From: Burkholderiaceae bacterium
Lineage (GTDB): Bacteria > Pseudomonadota > Gammaproteobacteria > Burkholderiales > Burkholderiaceae
Assembly (NCBI GenBank): GCA_021166835.1
Contig: JAJPEN010000084.1
Coordinates: forward strand, 17,130-81,129
Direction of reading: 5' to 3'
DNA: 64,000 nucleotides
Part shown: in pieces, positions 1-11,319 of the stretch
Numbering within the stretch: the first letter of the stretch is position 1
Layout of the letters: each line of letters opens with the position of its first letter
Made by a program: the position numbers and the translations under genes
Notes under the pieces: generated by a model
Database searches by the model: none
Told to the model about the DNA's origin: nothing
Seen by the model: the letters and a program-made list of their open reading frames with translations, nothing else

Positions 1-210
1 GACGACGACGCAGTCGGCACCTTCGATGTGAGCCGCGTCGTGCCCGGCGCGCACCGTCGCGCCGAGCGCCTCGAGGCGGCGCGTCGTCGTTCCGGCGGCG
101 ACGTCGGAGCCGCTGACGCGGTAGCCGAGGTTCAGCAGCACCTCGGCGATGCCGCTCATCCCCGAGCCGCCGATGCCGACGAAGTGGATGTGCTTGACGC
201 GATGCTTCAT
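1..210 (-). CDS. murC: UDP-N-acetylmuramate--L-alanine ligase, N-terminal part (cut by window edge)
   Basis: Only the first 70 codons are inside the window; the rest lies before base 1. The translation begins [20 protein letters not shown], the nucleotide-binding GxGGSGMSG loop that opens MurC proteins. MurC adds L-alanine to UDP-MurNAc in the cytoplasm, the first step in building the peptidoglycan stem peptide. Its ATG overlaps the murG stop codon (ATGA), so translation is probably coupled to murG. It is the last visible gene of the dcw cluster, and ddl/ftsQ/ftsA/ftsZ would be expected further on. Confidence 0.95.
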   Translation of the reverse strand, partial: MKHRVKHIHFVGIGGSGMSGIAEVLLNLGYRVSGSDVAAGTTTRRLEALGATVRAGHDAAHIEGADCVVV

Positions 211-1289
211 GAGCGCACGCCGCGCAGACGCGCGGCCTCCTCGCAGACGTCGGCGACCTCGCGCGTCGCGTCGGGGCGCGCGAGCGAGCGCGCGCGCACC
301 GCCATGCGCGCGAGCGACTCGCGGTCGAGCGAAGCCAGCCGCTGGGCGAGCGAGCCCGCGTCGAGCTGCTCCTGCGGCACGAGCAGCGCCGCGCCTTCGT
401 CCGACAGGAAGCGTGCGTTGCCGGTCTGGTGGTCGTCCACCGCATGCGGGAAAGGCACCAGCAGGCTCGCGACGCCCGCGGCGGCGATCTCGGCGACGGT
501 CATCGCGCCCGCCCTGCAGATGACGAGGTCGGCCCACTCGTAGGCGCCCGCCATGTCTTCGACGAACTCGACGACGTGCGCGGCGATGCCCAGTTCGCGA
601 TAGCGCGCTTCGAGCGCTTCGCGCCGGTCGCGTCCGCTCTGGTGCACGATCTGCGGACGCGCCGCTTCCGGCATCGCCGCGATCGCCTGCGGAACGACCT
701 CGTTCAGCGCCTGCGCGCCGAGACTGCCGCCGACGACGAGCAGGCGAAGCGCTCCGCTGCGCCTCGCATAGCGCTCGAGCGGATCGTCGTGGCGGATCAT
801 TTCCGCGCGCAACGGATTGCCGCAGCAGCGCGCACCGGGCAGCGTGCCGGGGAAGGCCTCGAGCACGCGGTCGGCCAGGCGCGCGAGCAGCCGGTTCGTC
901 AGGCCGGCGACCGAGTTCTGCTCGTGCACGACGAGCGGGCGGTTCAGCAGCGAAGCCATCATGCCGCCGGGAAAGGCGACGTAGCCGCCCATGCCGAGAA
1001 CCACCGCCGGCTGCGTCGTGCGCAGCGCGCGCACGCTCTGCGCGAAGGCGCGCAGCAGGGTCAGCGGCAGCAGCAGCCGCGTGAGGAGCCCCTTGCCGCG
1101 CACGCCGCCGACGCGCACCCACTGCATCGGAATGCCGTGCTTCGGCACGAGCGTCGCCTCCATGCCGGTCGGATTGCCGAGCCAGACGACGCTCCAGTTG
1201 CGCGCGCGCATCTCGGCGGCGACGGCGAGCCCGGGCATCACGTGGCCGCCGGTGCCGCCGGCCATGATGAGGATCGTTCGGCCCGTCAT
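207..1289 (-). CDS. murG: UDP-GlcNAc:lipid I N-acetylglucosaminyltransferase
   Basis: A 360-residue GT-B glycosyltransferase, the usual MurG length. It carries the N-terminal glycine-rich loop GGTGGH (residues about 11-16), the acceptor-side segment [11 protein letters not shown] and the donor-binding [10 protein letters not shown] segment. MurG transfers GlcNAc from UDP-GlcNAc to lipid I on the inner face of the membrane to make lipid II. The ATG at 1289 overlaps the ftsW stop, and its own stop overlaps the murC start. Tight coupling with its neighbours is typical of the dcw operon. A longer reading frame upstream is only a shadow of ftsW. Confidence 0.96.
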   Translation of the reverse strand: MTGRTILIMAGGTGGHVMPGLAVAAEMRARNWSVVWLGNPTGMEATLVPKHGIPMQWVRVGGVRGKGLLTRLLLPLTLLRAFAQSVRALRTTQPAVVLGMGGYVAFPGGMMASLLNRPLVVHEQNSVAGLTNRLLARLADRVLEAFPGTLPGARCCGNPLRAEMIRHDDPLERYARRSGALRLLVVGGSLGAQALNEVVPQAIAAMPEAARPQIVHQSGRDRREALEARYRELGIAAHVVEFVEDMAGAYEWADLVICRAGAMTVAEIAAAGVASLLVPFPHAVDDHQTGNARFLSDEGAALLVPQEQLDAGSLAQRLASLDRESLARMAVRARSLARPDATREVADVCEEAARLRGVRS

Positions 1290-2530
1290 GCGAGCCCCCT
1301 CATCAACTTCCTGTTCTCGAAATCCACGCGCAGCAGGATCGCGACCGCGACGCAGTTCACGAGGATGCCGCTGCCGCCGTAGCTCATCAGCGGTAGCGTC
1401 AAGCCCTTGGTGGGCAGCAGCCCGGTGTTCACACCCATGTTGATGAAGGCCTGCACGCCGATCCACAGGCCGATGCCCTTGGCGACCAGGCCGGCGAAAG
1501 TGCGCTCGAGCTTGATCGACTGCCGGCCGATCTCGAAGGCGCGCCGCGTGAACCAGAAGAACAGCACGACCACGGTGAGCACGCCGGCCAGGCCGAGTTC
1601 CTCGCCGATCACCGCGAGCAGGAAGTCGGTATGCGCCTCGGGCAGGTAGTGCAGCTTCTCGACCGATGCGCCGAGCCCGACGCCGAACAGCTCGCCGCGG
1701 CCGAAGGCGATCAGCGAATGCGACAGCTGGTAGCCCTTGCCGAGCGCGTTGGCCGCGTCGAAGGGATCGAGATACGCGAAGATGCGCTCGCGCCGCCACG
1801 GCGACAGCCAGATCAGGAGCGAGAAGGTCGTCGCCGCGATGACGACGAGCGAGGCGAACAGCCGGCCGTTCACGCCGCCGAGGAAGAGCAGCCCCATCGC
1901 GACCGCGGCGATGACGATGAAGGCACCCAGGTCAGGCTCGAGCAGCAGCAGCAGCCCGACCAGCGCGACGGCCGCGCCCATCGGCAGGAAGCCCTTGCGC
2001 ACGCTCTGCATCGAGTCCTGCTTGCGCACGGTGAAGTCGGCCACATACAGCACGACGAAGAGCTTCATCAGCTCCGAAGGCTGCAGGTTCAGCACGTACA
2101 GCGACAGCCAGCGGCGCGCCCCGTACACCTCCTTGCCGACGCCCGGAATCAGCACCACGACGAGCAGCACGAGCCCGAGCAGGAACAGCCATTTCGCCGA
2201 TTCATGCAGGCGCGCGACCGGAACCGAGAACGCGGCGAGCGCGGCGACGCCGCCGACGGCGAGCGCGAAGCCGTGCCGCACGAGGAAATACGTCGACGAG
2301 TAGCTCGAGAAGCGATTCGAGTCGGGCAGCGCGATCGACGCCGAGTACACCATCACCAGGCCGAGCAGCAGCAGCGCACCGACCACCCACAGCAGCGCGT
2401 GGTCGATGCTGTGCGCCGCACGCGACGGCGCCGCGCGCATCGCGCGCCGTCGCTCGAAGCGCAGCGCGCCGGCGGCAGCGGCGGCATCCTGCCCGACGCG
2501 CAGGCGACCGGGAAGACGCAGGCTCAGCAC
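1286..2530 (-). CDS. ftsW: Septal peptidoglycan glycosyltransferase FtsW (SEDS family)
   Basis: A polytopic membrane protein with the SEDS signature near its C-terminus ([19 protein letters not shown]). It polymerises lipid II at the division septum together with FtsI. I chose a GTG start at 2530: it overlaps the murD stop (GTGCTGA) and has a GGGGAG ribosome-binding site 5-6 bases upstream, giving 414 residues with a cytoplasmic N-terminal extension of the kind seen in betaproteobacterial FtsW. An ATG at 2440 (384 residues) lacks a clear ribosome-binding site and is the alternative. The stop overlaps the murG start. Confidence 0.93.
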   Translation of the reverse strand: MLSLRLPGRLRVGQDAAAAAGALRFERRRAMRAAPSRAAHSIDHALLWVVGALLLLGLVMVYSASIALPDSNRFSSYSSTYFLVRHGFALAVGGVAALAAFSVPVARLHESAKWLFLLGLVLLVVVLIPGVGKEVYGARRWLSLYVLNLQPSELMKLFVVLYVADFTVRKQDSMQSVRKGFLPMGAAVALVGLLLLLEPDLGAFIVIAAVAMGLLFLGGVNGRLFASLVVIAATTFSLLIWLSPWRRERIFAYLDPFDAANALGKGYQLSHSLIAFGRGELFGVGLGASVEKLHYLPEAHTDFLLAVIGEELGLAGVLTVVVLFFWFTRRAFEIGRQSIKLERTFAGLVAKGIGLWIGVQAFINMGVNTGLLPTKGLTLPLMSYGGSGILVNCVAVAILLRVDFENRKLMRGLA

Positions 2531-4110
2531 GGCGACTCCCCGGCGCGGTCGTGCGCTGCTTCGCCGGCGGCGCCTCCTGTCGTTTCGCCCGCGGCGGCCT
2601 CCGAGGGATCGAGCGCGCGCACCGCCTGCACGAAGCAGCGGCCGCGGTGCTCGTAGTTGCGGAACATGTCGAGGCTCGCGCAGGCCGGCGACAGCAGCAC
2701 CGCCTCGCCTTCGCGCGCGTCGTCGTGCGCACGCCGCACCGCTTCCTCGAGCGAGTCGCAGCGCACGATCGGCACTCCGCTCGCGGCGAGCGCCTGCTGC
2801 AGCCGGGGAGCGTCGACGCCGATCAGATATACCGACGCCGCATGCGCGCGCACCGGTTCGACGAGCGCGGAGAAGTCTTGGCCCTTGCCGTCGCCGCCGG
2901 CGATCAGCCGGCAGCGCTTGCCGAGCCCGCGCAGCGCGGCCACGGTGGCGCCGACGTTCGTTCCCTTGCTGTCGTCGTAGTACTCGACGCCGTCGAGGGT
3001 CGCCACCAGCTGGCAGCGGTGCGGCTCGCCGGCGTACGAGCGCAGGCCGTGCAGCATCTTCGCCATCGGCACGCCGATCGCATCGCACAGCGCGAGCGCC
3101 GCCAGCGCGTTCAGGTGGTTGTGCGTGCCGCGGATGCGCAACGCGTCGGCCGGCATCAGGCGCCGCACGTGGAAACCCGCCGGCACGCGGCGACGGCGCG
3201 ACGATGCGCCGGCGGAGGGGTCTTCCTCCGGTTGCGCATGCGCGAGCCAGTCGATGCCGTGCTCGCGCACGATACCGAAATCGCCGGCGCCGGCGGGCGC
3301 GTCGGCGCCGAAGGAGACCAGCTTCAGCGCGGGGCCGGGCGCGGAAGGCGCCGCGCGCGCGTCGCCGCGATCGAACACGGCGAGCTTCGCGTGCGCGTAG
3401 ATGCGCTGCTTCGCTTCGACGTAGCTGCGCATCGACGCGTGCCAGTCGAGGTGGTCCTCGTCGACGTTGACGATCGCGGCGGCGTCGGGCGCGAGGCTGC
3501 GCGCGAGCGCGAGCTGGAAGCTCGACAGCTCGAGCACCCAGACGGCCGGCAGGCGGCCGGCGTCGAGCGCCTCGCGCAATGCGTCGAGCATCGGCGGGCG
3601 GATGTTGCCCGCGCTGGCGACGTCCACGCCCGCCTCGCGGCACAGATGCGCGGCGAGCGCGGTCGTCGTCGTCTTTCCGTTGGTTCCGGTGATCGCGATC
3701 AGCTTCGGCGCGTAGCCGTTCTCGCGCAGGTCGGCGAGCGCCTGCGCGAACAGCTCGAGTTCGCCCGCCACCGCGACGCCGCGCGCGAGCGCGCGCGCAT
3801 GGAACTGCGCCGGGGCGCCCTGCTCGATCGACAGCCCCGGGCTCCAGGCGACGAGGTCGACGCCGTCGAGCCAGGCGTCGGACCACGGCGCGCCGCCGAC
3901 GTAGCGCAGATCGGCGATCGAATCGCGCAACGCCGGCCACGCGGGCAAGCCGGTGCCGTCGGCGCTGCGCGTGTCGGCCACGCGCACGCGCGCGCCCTGG
4001 CGCGCGAGCCAGCGCGCCATCGCCGCGCCCGAGTCGCCCAGCCCGAGCACGAGCGCAGTGCGGCCTGCGACGTCGAAAAGCCCGGGTTGCGGCAGCGTGC
4101 TTCCGCTCAT
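2524..4110 (-). CDS. murD: UDP-N-acetylmuramoylalanine--D-glutamate ligase
   Basis: This Mur ligase adds D-glutamate to UDP-MurNAc-L-Ala. The central ATP-binding motif GTNGKTTT is clear, followed by the ELSSFQL and [10 protein letters not shown] segments and a C-terminal domain with [12 protein letters not shown]. At 528 residues it is longer than the Escherichia coli enzyme (438). The extra length is largely an Arg/Ala-rich insertion between the central beta-sheet and the [12 protein letters not shown] segment. ATG at 4110 shares a base with the mraY stop (TGATG). Confidence 0.95.
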   Translation of the reverse strand: MSGSTLPQPGLFDVAGRTALVLGLGDSGAAMARWLARQGARVRVADTRSADGTGLPAWPALRDSIADLRYVGGAPWSDAWLDGVDLVAWSPGLSIEQGAPAQFHARALARGVAVAGELELFAQALADLRENGYAPKLIAITGTNGKTTTTALAAHLCREAGVDVASAGNIRPPMLDALREALDAGRLPAVWVLELSSFQLALARSLAPDAAAIVNVDEDHLDWHASMRSYVEAKQRIYAHAKLAVFDRGDARAAPSAPGPALKLVSFGADAPAGAGDFGIVREHGIDWLAHAQPEEDPSAGASSRRRRVPAGFHVRRLMPADALRIRGTHNHLNALAALALCDAIGVPMAKMLHGLRSYAGEPHRCQLVATLDGVEYYDDSKGTNVGATVAALRGLGKRCRLIAGGDGKGQDFSALVEPVRAHAASVYLIGVDAPRLQQALAASGVPIVRCDSLEEAVRRAHDDAREGEAVLLSPACASLDMFRNYEHRGRCFVQAVRALDPSEAAAGETTGGAAGEAAHDRAGESPC

Positions 4111-5276
4111 CAGCGCAGCTTCAGCGTCGACAGGCCGAACAGCACCAGCATCATCGTGACGATCCAGAAACGCACGACGACCTGGCTCTCCTTGATGCCG
4201 CCCACCTCGAAGTGGTGGTGCAGCGGCGCCATCCGCAGGATGCGGCGCCCCTCGCCGTAGCGGCGCTTCGTGTACTTGAAGTACCCGACCTGCAGCATCA
4301 CCGACAGCGTCTCGGCGACGAAGACGCCGCCCATGATGAACAGCACGATCTCCTGGCGGACGATCACCGCCACCGTGCCGAGCGCGGCGCCGAGCGCGAG
4401 CGCGCCCACGTCGCCCATGAACACCTGCGCGGGGTACGCGTTGTACCAGAGGAAGCCCAGGCCCGCGCCGGCGATCGCCGCGCAGAAGACGGTGAGTTCG
4501 CCCGCGCCGGGAATGTGCGGGATCAGCAGGTACTTCGCGAACACCGCGTTGCCGGTCACGTAGGCGAACAGGCCGAGCGCCGAGCCCACCATCACCGCCG
4601 GCAGGATCGCCAGGCCGTCGGCGCCGTCGGTGAGGTTCACCGCGTTGCTCGAGCCGACGATGACGAACCAGGTGAGGACGATGAAGCCGTAGACGCCCAG
4701 CGGATACGCGACGTTCTTGAAGAAGGGAACGATCAGGTCGGCGCGCGCCGGCAGGTCGGTGAAGCCGTGCGAGACCCAGTCGGCGAACAGCGCGAAGGCA
4801 TCCGCGTTCGACTGCGCCGGAACCGAGAACGCGAGATAGACCGAAGCGACGATGCCGATCAGCGATTGCCAGAAGATCTTCTGCTTCGCCGACATTCCGC
4901 GCGGATCGCGATGCACGATCTTGCGGTAGTCGTCGATCCAGCCGATCCAGCCGAAGCCGAGCGTGACGATCAGCACGATCCAGACGAAGCGGTTCGACAG
5001 ATCGGCCCACAGCAGCGTGGCCGCGGCCACCGAGATCAGGATCAGCGCGCCGCCCATGGTCGGCGTGCCGGATTTCGTCAGGTGCGTGCGCGGACCGTCG
5101 CTGCGCACCGCCTGCCCGATCTTCATTCCGACGAGCTTGCGGATCAGCGACGGACCGAAGAGCAGCCCGATGGCCAGCGCCGTGAGCGCGGCGAGCACCG
5201 CGCGCAGCGTGATGTAGCCGAACACGGCGAAGGAACGCGTGTCCTTCGCCAGCCATTGGGTGAGTTCGAGCAGCAT
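4110..5276 (-). CDS. mraY: Phospho-N-acetylmuramoyl-pentapeptide transferase
   Basis: A 388-residue integral membrane enzyme that transfers phospho-MurNAc-pentapeptide from UDP to undecaprenyl phosphate, making lipid I. Family motifs visible are the Asp-rich DDYRKI loop, [10 protein letters not shown] and the C-terminal MAPLHHHFE segment, all on cytoplasmic loops in known MraY structures. About ten hydrophobic segments are spread over the protein. It starts two bases after the murF stop and ends on the murD start codon, inside the dcw operon. Confidence 0.97.
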   Translation of the reverse strand: MLLELTQWLAKDTRSFAVFGYITLRAVLAALTALAIGLLFGPSLIRKLVGMKIGQAVRSDGPRTHLTKSGTPTMGGALILISVAAATLLWADLSNRFVWIVLIVTLGFGWIGWIDDYRKIVHRDPRGMSAKQKIFWQSLIGIVASVYLAFSVPAQSNADAFALFADWVSHGFTDLPARADLIVPFFKNVAYPLGVYGFIVLTWFVIVGSSNAVNLTDGADGLAILPAVMVGSALGLFAYVTGNAVFAKYLLIPHIPGAGELTVFCAAIAGAGLGFLWYNAYPAQVFMGDVGALALGAALGTVAVIVRQEIVLFIMGGVFVAETLSVMLQVGYFKYTKRRYGEGRRILRMAPLHHHFEVGGIKESQVVVRFWIVTMMLVLFGLSTLKLR

Positions 5277-5278
5277 CG

Positions 5279-6646
5279 TCAGGCCGCCACCGGCGCCTGC
5301 GCGAGCGCAGCGACCACGCGCTCCATCCGCATGAAGCGCGAACCCTTGACGAGCACGGTCGCGCCCTCGCCGGCCAGCGCCGCAACGCCGGCGACCAGCG
5401 AGTCGACGTCGTCGTGGTGCACGGCGCCCGCGCCGAAGGCCTCCACCGCCGCCGCGCTGGCCGCGCCGATCGCGAGCAGGCGTTCGATGCCGCGCTCGCG
5501 CGCATAGGCGCCGACCTCGCGGTGGAACTCGGGGCCGCGCTCGCCGACCTCGCCCATGTCGCCGAGCACGAGCACGCGCAAGCCCGCGCAGCGCGCCAGC
5601 ACGTCGATCGCCGCGCGCACGGAGTCGGGGTTCGCGTTGTAGGTGTCGTCGATCAGCGCCGCTCCGGCGGCGGCGCGGCGGCGCACGAGGCGCCCCGGCG
5701 GCGGGGCGAACCGCTCGAGGCCGCTGGCGATGGTCGCGGCATCGATGCCCAGCGCATGCGCGCAGGCGGCGGCGGCCAGCGCGTTGCGCACGTTGTGCAG
5801 CCCCTCGACCGGCAGCCGCACCGTCGCACGCGCCTCGCCGACCTTCATCTCGAACCGCGCGGACTCGGCGTTCGGGGCCGCGGCGACCTCGAAGCGCTGC
5901 AAGTCGTCATCGAGGCCGAATTCGATCCGCCGCCGCGACCCGGCAAGCGCTCGCCACAGCGGTGCCTGCGGATCGTCGGCCGGAAAGACCGCGACGCCCT
6001 CTCCGGACAATGCGGCGATCGACGCGCCGTTCTCGCGTGCAGAGCCTTCGGTGCCATCGAGGAACTCCTGGTGTTCGCGTTGCGCGTTGTTCACCAGCGC
6101 GACGTCGGGCCGCGCGACCTGCGCCAGCCAGGCGATCTCGCCGGGATGGTTGGTGCCCAGCTCGATCGCCGCCGCGCGGTGCTGCCTGCGCAGCCGCAGC
6201 AGCGTCAGCGGAACGCCGACGTCGTTGTTCAGGTTGCCCTGCGTGGCCAGGCGCGCGTCCGCACCGAAGGCCTGCGCGAGCACGGCCGAGAGCATCTCCT
6301 TGACCGTCGTCTTGCCGTTCGCGCCGGCGACGGTGACCACGCGCACCGGCTGGCGCGAGCGCCAGCCGCGCGCGATCTCGCCGAGCGCGCGACGCGTGTC
6401 CGCCACGCGGATGGCCGGCGTGCGGATCCCCTCGACCCAGCGATCGAAGATCACCGCCGCTGCTCCCCGCTCCTGCGCGGCGGGGATGAACGCGTGCGCG
6501 TCGAAGCGTTCGCCGCGCAGCGCGACGAACAGCTCGCCAGGGGCGATCGAGCGCGTGTCGGTGCACACGCCGCTCACGCGTACCGACGGCTCGCCGTACA
6601 GGCATGCGCCGGAGAGCCAGCCGAAGGCCTCGCGCAGCTCAAGCAT
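5279..6646 (-). CDS. murF: UDP-MurNAc-tripeptide--D-Ala-D-Ala ligase
   Basis: This 455-residue Mur ligase adds the D-Ala-D-Ala dipeptide to complete UDP-MurNAc-pentapeptide. It shows the ATP-binding loop ([11 protein letters not shown]), the [10 protein letters not shown] segment and the C-terminal domain segment [10 protein letters not shown] that is typical of MurF. The first codons overlap the last eight bases of murE, a common arrangement in this cluster. Confidence 0.96.
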   Translation of the reverse strand: MLELREAFGWLSGACLYGEPSVRVSGVCTDTRSIAPGELFVALRGERFDAHAFIPAAQERGAAAVIFDRWVEGIRTPAIRVADTRRALGEIARGWRSRQPVRVVTVAGANGKTTVKEMLSAVLAQAFGADARLATQGNLNNDVGVPLTLLRLRRQHRAAAIELGTNHPGEIAWLAQVARPDVALVNNAQREHQEFLDGTEGSARENGASIAALSGEGVAVFPADDPQAPLWRALAGSRRRIEFGLDDDLQRFEVAAAPNAESARFEMKVGEARATVRLPVEGLHNVRNALAAAACAHALGIDAATIASGLERFAPPPGRLVRRRAAAGAALIDDTYNANPDSVRAAIDVLARCAGLRVLVLGDMGEVGERGPEFHREVGAYARERGIERLLAIGAASAAAVEAFGAGAVHHDDVDSLVAGVAALAGEGATVLVKGSRFMRMERVVAALAQAPVAA

Positions 6647-8195
6647 CGTCGTCCGCCTGCGGCAGGCCGAGCAGGCGGCGCGCGACCGCCAGATCGGAGA
6701 ACGGCAGCCGCTCGGCGCCGATTTCCTGCCAGGTCTCGTGCCCCTTGCCGGCGATCAGGACGACGTCGTCGCGCGACGCCGCCTCCAGCGCCTTGCGGAT
6801 CGCCTGCTCGCGATCGAGTTCGGTGAGCCGCGGCTCGCGCATGAAGCCGGCGCGGATGTCGGAGACGATGCGAAAGGGCGTCTCGCTGCGCGGGTTGTCG
6901 CTGGTCACGACCACATGATCGGCATAGCGCTCGACGACCATCCCCATCATCGGGCGCTTGCCCGGATCGCGGTCGCCGCCGGCGCCGAACACGCACCACA
7001 GCGCGCCGCGCCGCGCCTCCGCGAGCGGGCGCAGCGCGTGCAGCACGTTCATCAATGCATCGGGCGTGTGCGCGTAATCGACGACGACGAGCGGACGCCC
7101 GTCGGCGACGATGCGCTGCATGCGGCCGGGAATCGGCTGCAGCGCCTCGAGCCGCCGCATCGCCTCGTCGAAAGGCATGCCGTGCATCAGCCAGACGCCG
7201 GCAGCCGCCAGCGCGTTGACGACGTTGAACTGGCCGATCGTCTGCAGCCGGATCTCGGCGCGTCCGTAGTCGCCGCCGATCGACACCTGCGAGCCGCTCG
7301 CGTGCTCGACGATGCGATACGCCGACAGCTTCTTCTTCGCGCGCCAGCCGTGCTCGCCGGGCAGATGACCGAAGGCGAGCGATGCGATCGACGACGGCAA
7401 CGGATCGAGCACTTTGGGCGCGACCGGATCGTCCCCGTTGACCAGCGCATGGCGCAGCCCCGGCCACGAGAAGAGCCGCAGCTTCGCCGCCAGGTACGCT
7501 TCTTCGCTCCCGTGATAGTCGAGGTGGTCGCGCGTGAAGTTGGTCAGCACCGCGGTCTCGATCGGCAGTCCGTTCAGCCGCCCCTGGTCGATGCCGATCG
7601 ACGACGCCTCCATCGCCACCAGTTCCGCGCCGGCATCGGCGAAGGAAGCGAGCATGCGTTGCAGGCCCACGGCATCGGGCGTGGTCAACCCGAAAGCTTC
7701 CAGCCGCGGCGAACCTTCGGGGTCGACGATGCCGCTGCCCAGCGTGCCGATCACCGCGCAGCGCCGGCCGGCGGCGGAGAATCCGCTCGCCATCCATTGC
7801 GTGGACGTCGTCTTGCCGTTCGTTCCGGTGACGGCGACGACGCGCAGCCGCCGACCCGGATGCCCGTAGTACCGCGCGGCGATCGGCCCGGCCTGTTCGC
7901 GCAGGCCGTCTACCGCGCGCATCGCCGGCACGGACGACGCGTCGTCGTCGCGCAGGCCGAAGGCCTCGGCGCCGCTTGCCTCGTACAGCACGGCAGCCGC
8001 GCCGGCCGCGCGCGCCGCATCGACGAAGCGGCGTCCGTCGCTGTGCGCCCCGGGCCAGGCGAGGAAGGCGTCGCCCGGACGCAGCGCACGGCTGTCGGAG
8101 ACGAGCGCCGCCCCCGGCGCCAGCGCCGATCGCAGCCAGTCGCCGAGCGGTGCGGCACGTTCGGCCTCGTCGTCCGCGACAGCGTTGCCGGTCAC
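6639..8195 (-). CDS. murE: UDP-MurNAc-L-Ala-D-Glu:meso-diaminopimelate ligase
   Basis: A 518-residue Mur ligase with the ATP loop GTNGKTTS, the ASSIGIDQGRL segment and a C-terminal TSDNPRSE motif. The DNPR sequence is the recognised mark of meso-diaminopimelate specificity, so the organism is predicted to have DAP-type peptidoglycan, as expected for a Gram-negative. The start overlaps the ftsI stop by four bases and the end overlaps murF. Confidence 0.96.
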   Translation of the reverse strand: MTGNAVADDEAERAAPLGDWLRSALAPGAALVSDSRALRPGDAFLAWPGAHSDGRRFVDAARAAGAAAVLYEASGAEAFGLRDDDASSVPAMRAVDGLREQAGPIAARYYGHPGRRLRVVAVTGTNGKTTSTQWMASGFSAAGRRCAVIGTLGSGIVDPEGSPRLEAFGLTTPDAVGLQRMLASFADAGAELVAMEASSIGIDQGRLNGLPIETAVLTNFTRDHLDYHGSEEAYLAAKLRLFSWPGLRHALVNGDDPVAPKVLDPLPSSIASLAFGHLPGEHGWRAKKKLSAYRIVEHASGSQVSIGGDYGRAEIRLQTIGQFNVVNALAAAGVWLMHGMPFDEAMRRLEALQPIPGRMQRIVADGRPLVVVDYAHTPDALMNVLHALRPLAEARRGALWCVFGAGGDRDPGKRPMMGMVVERYADHVVVTSDNPRSETPFRIVSDIRAGFMREPRLTELDREQAIRKALEAASRDDVVLIAGKGHETWQEIGAERLPFSDLAVARRLLGLPQADDDA

Positions 8196-9952
8196 AGCGC
8201 CGCCCCCGCATCGTGCCCGACAGCCGAGGTCGGCACTTCCAGCTTCACGACGGTGGAATCCGGCGGCACGCGCAGCGTGCGCAGCGTGTCGCCGGCGATG
8301 CGCGCGAACACCGGCGCGGCGACGGTTCCGCCGTAATACTTGCCGGCGGTCGGCTCGTCGATCATCACCGCGACGATCACGCGCGGATCCGACACCGGCG
8401 CGAAGCCGACGAAGGAGGCGATGTACTTGTTCACGTACTGCCGGCCGTCGCGCTTGTGCGCGGTGCCGGTCTTGCCGGCCACCCGGTAGCCGGAGATCTG
8501 CGCCTGCGGCGCAGTGCCGCCGGGGCCTGCTGCCAGCTCGAGCATGTGCCGCACCGCGCGCGCGGTAGCGGGCGTGACGATGCGCTCGCCGCCGACCGCG
8601 TCGTCGTGCTTGAACATCGACACCGGCAGCAGTTCGCCGTCAGTGGCGAACACCGTGTAGGCGCGTGCGAGCTGCAGCAGCGAAACCGACAGGCCGTAGC
8701 CGTAGGACATCGTTGCCTGCTCGATCGGCTTCCAGCTGCGATACGGCCGCAGCCGGCCGGCGACCGCGCCCGGAAAGCCGATGCGCGGCGCCTGCCCGAG
8801 GCCCACGGACGAGAACATCTCCCACATGCGCTCGGCCGGCATCGCCAGCGCCATCTTCGCGGTGCCGACGTTCGACGACTTCTGCACGATCTGCTCGATC
8901 GTCAGCAGGCCGTGCGGATGCGCATCGCCGATCGTCGCGCTGCCGATCTTCAGTCGGCCGGGAGCGGTCTGGATCACCGTATCGGGACGCACCTGGCCCA
9001 GCTCGAGCGCGAGCGCCGCGGTGAACGGCTTCATCGTCGAACCCGGCTCGAAGGTGTCGGTGATCGCGCGGTTGCGCAGCTGCGCGCCGGTGAGCTGGCC
9101 GCGCTCGTTCGGGTTGTAGGTCGGCCAGTTGGCCAGCGCGAGGATTTCGCCGGTGTGCACGTCGAGCACGACCGCGGCGCCGGCCTTCGCCTTGTGTTCG
9201 TGGACCGCGTCGCGCAGCGCATCGAAGGCGAGGAACTGGATCGTGCTGTCGATCGACAGCGCGAGATCGCGACCGTTGTGCGGCTCGCGCACCGCCTCGA
9301 CGTTCTCCACCACGCGGCCGTAGCGGTCGCGGATCACGCGCCGGCTGCCCGGCTTGCCGGCGAGATCGGGGTTCTTCGCCAGCTCGACGCCTTCCTGGCC
9401 GATGTCCTCGACGTTGGTGAAGCCGACCACGTGCGCGATCGTCTCACCCTGCGGGTAGTGACGCTTGTACTCGCGCTGCTGGTGGATGCCGGCGATGCGC
9501 AGCGCCGCGACGCGTTCGGCGACGTCGGCATCCACCTGGCGCTTCAGGTAAACGAAGCTGCGGTCGGCCGCCTGGGCGAGCCGCCCGCGCAGCTCGCGTT
9601 CGCTGGTGCCGAGCAGCTTCGCCAGCTGGGCGAACTGCTGCGGCGTGGCCTCGACCTGTTCGGGGATCGCCCACACCGCGCGCGCCGGCAGGCTCGACGC
9701 GAGCACGACGCCGTTGCGATCGAAGATCTTGCCGCGCGAAGCCGGCAGTTCGATCGTGCGGCCGTAGCGCAGTTCTCCCTGCTGCTGCAGGTACCCCTGC
9801 GAGAACACCTGCAGCCAGACAGTGCGCGCGGCGAGCGCCACGAAGGCCACCGCGACGAACAGCATCACGAGCTGCGAGCGATATGCCGGCAACCGCACCT
9901 GCAGCAGCGGGTTCGACGCGATCGGCACGTTGCGGCGGGTCCTGCGCGCCAT
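8192..9952 (-). CDS. ftsI: Septal peptidoglycan transpeptidase FtsI (PBP3)
   Basis: A class B penicillin-binding protein of 586 residues. It has a short cytoplasmic Arg-rich start, one membrane anchor (about residues 25-45), a pedestal domain and a transpeptidase domain with all three active-site motifs: STMK (nucleophile Ser), SSN and KTG. It cross-links septal peptidoglycan and partners FtsW. The ATG at 9952 overlaps the ftsL stop (TGATG); the longer open frame upstream is the ftsL shadow and was rejected. Confidence 0.95.
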   Translation of the reverse strand: MARRTRRNVPIASNPLLQVRLPAYRSQLVMLFVAVAFVALAARTVWLQVFSQGYLQQQGELRYGRTIELPASRGKIFDRNGVVLASSLPARAVWAIPEQVEATPQQFAQLAKLLGTSERELRGRLAQAADRSFVYLKRQVDADVAERVAALRIAGIHQQREYKRHYPQGETIAHVVGFTNVEDIGQEGVELAKNPDLAGKPGSRRVIRDRYGRVVENVEAVREPHNGRDLALSIDSTIQFLAFDALRDAVHEHKAKAGAAVVLDVHTGEILALANWPTYNPNERGQLTGAQLRNRAITDTFEPGSTMKPFTAALALELGQVRPDTVIQTAPGRLKIGSATIGDAHPHGLLTIEQIVQKSSNVGTAKMALAMPAERMWEMFSSVGLGQAPRIGFPGAVAGRLRPYRSWKPIEQATMSYGYGLSVSLLQLARAYTVFATDGELLPVSMFKHDDAVGGERIVTPATARAVRHMLELAAGPGGTAPQAQISGYRVAGKTGTAHKRDGRQYVNKYIASFVGFAPVSDPRVIVAVMIDEPTAGKYYGGTVAAPVFARIAGDTLRTLRVPPDSTVVKLEVPTSAVGHDAGAAL

Positions 9953-10275
9953 CAGCGGGCTCCCGCGGCTTCGGCCGGCGCGGTGGAGCCGAGGCGCACG
10001 ACGCGCTCGACCGGATCGACGACCAGGTGCAGCGTGCGCTGCGGCGAGATCGACTCCATCGACAGCTCGCGGCGCGCCTTGGTGTCGATGCGCGAAGCCT
10101 TGGCCAGCACGGTCTGCTCGATCTGCAGCTGGTCCCACTGCACCTCGAGGCGCGAGGCCTGTGCGTGCGCGCGCTCGACGTCGCCGAAGAGCTTGCGCGC
10201 ACGATCCTGCGAGGTGACGAGGCCGAGCGCGCAGACCACCAGCAGGAAGACGAGCACGAGGTTGAGCCGGAGCAT
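9952..10275 (-). CDS. ftsL: Cell division protein FtsL
   Basis: A small bitopic protein of 107 residues. It has an N-terminal membrane segment (LNLVLVFLLVVCALGLVTS), then a periplasmic heptad-rich stretch likely to form a coiled coil, ending in an Ala-rich tail. Identity rests mainly on topology, size and its invariant position between rsmH and ftsI, because FtsL sequences diverge quickly. In known systems it joins FtsB and FtsQ to activate FtsWI. Confidence 0.88.
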   Translation of the reverse strand: MLRLNLVLVFLLVVCALGLVTSQDRARKLFGDVERAHAQASRLEVQWDQLQIEQTVLAKASRIDTKARRELSMESISPQRTLHLVVDPVERVVRLGSTAPAEAAGAR

Positions 10276-10279
10276 GGCC

Positions 10280-11290
10280 TCAGATCCTTTCGGCCACGCG
10301 CATCACCGCGGAACGGGCGCGCGGGTTGTCGGGACGGCGCCGCCGCGGCCGACGCGCATCGCCCGCGGCGGCGTCCAGCGCAGCCGGGCCGGCCGACGAT
10401 CCGCCCGCCGCCTCGGAAGCGAGCCTGCGCGCGAGCGCGCGCAGGCGCGGAGCACGCGAGACGACCGAAGCGCCGGTGATCGGATCGCGCGCCGCGTCGC
10501 GCCCCGATTCCCCGGCAATGAACTGCTTGACCATCCGGTCTTCCAGCGAATGAAAACTGATGACGACGAGGCGCCCGCCTCGCTTCAGGCGCCCGACGGC
10601 CCGGTCCAGCGCTACCGGGAGTTCTTCGAGTTCCTGATTGACGTGAATCCGTAGAGCCTGAAACGTGCGTGTGGCCGGGTCCTTGCCCATCGGCGCCCGC
10701 CCGCGGCGGCGGACGACAGCGGCGACGAGCGCGGCAAGCTCTCCGGTCGTGCGCAACGCGTCGGCCCCGAGTTCGCTGCGGCGAGCAACAATCGCCTTTG
10801 CAATCGGAACAGCAAGCCGTTCTTCCCCATAGTCGCTCACCACCTTCGCGATTTCGTCTTCGCTCGCCTCGAGCAGCCACTGGCGAGCCGGGATTCCGCG
10901 CGTCGGATCCATCCGCATGTCGAGCGGGCCGCTGGCGCGAAAGCTGAAGCCGCGCGCCGGGTCGTCCAGCTGCGGCGAGGAAACGCCGAGATCGAACACC
11001 ACGCCGTCGACGAACGCGATGCCGTGCGCATCGAGCGCCGCATCGAGCGCGGAGAAGCGGGCATGCTCGATCGCGAAGCGCGCATCGGTCCATGCCCGGC
11101 CGACGGCGACGGCCTCGGGGTCGCGATCGAGCGCGAGCAGCCGGCCATCGGACCCCAGGCGCGCGAGGATCGCCGCGCTGTGCCCGCCGCGGCCGAAGGT
11201 GCAGTCGAGGTAGCAGCCGTCGCGACGGATCGCGAGCGCGTCGACTGCCTCGTCGAGGAAGACCGTCTCGTGACCGAGTCCTGACTGCAC
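10280..11290 (-). CDS. rsmH: 16S rRNA (cytosine(1402)-N(4))-methyltransferase
   Basis: A 336-residue SAM-dependent methyltransferase that modifies C1402 in the ribosomal P site. Visible motifs are [12 protein letters not shown] near the start, the SAM-binding segment CTFGRGGHS, the [11 protein letters not shown] loop and [14 protein letters not shown] at 11290 is the only start that keeps the conserved N-terminus and leaves 29 bases after mraZ. No strong ribosome-binding site precedes it. The stop lies four bases before ftsL. Confidence 0.94.
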   Translation of the reverse strand: MQSGLGHETVFLDEAVDALAIRRDGCYLDCTFGRGGHSAAILARLGSDGRLLALDRDPEAVAVGRAWTDARFAIEHARFSALDAALDAHGIAFVDGVVFDLGVSSPQLDDPARGFSFRASGPLDMRMDPTRGIPARQWLLEASEDEIAKVVSDYGEERLAVPIAKAIVARRSELGADALRTTGELAALVAAVVRRRGRAPMGKDPATRTFQALRIHVNQELEELPVALDRAVGRLKRGGRLVVISFHSLEDRMVKQFIAGESGRDAARDPITGASVVSRAPRLRALARRLASEAAGGSSAGPAALDAAAGDARRPRRRRPDNPRARSAVMRVAERI

Positions 11291-11319
11291 GCGTTCGCGC
11301 CGTTCACGGTGTTCGTGGT

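Noticed and set aside
8192..10138. Longer N-termini for FtsI, FadN-like, SLC13 and other proteins
   Set aside because: Extensions run into the preceding gene, lack homology and lack ribosome-binding sites; starts at the stop/start overlaps were preferred.
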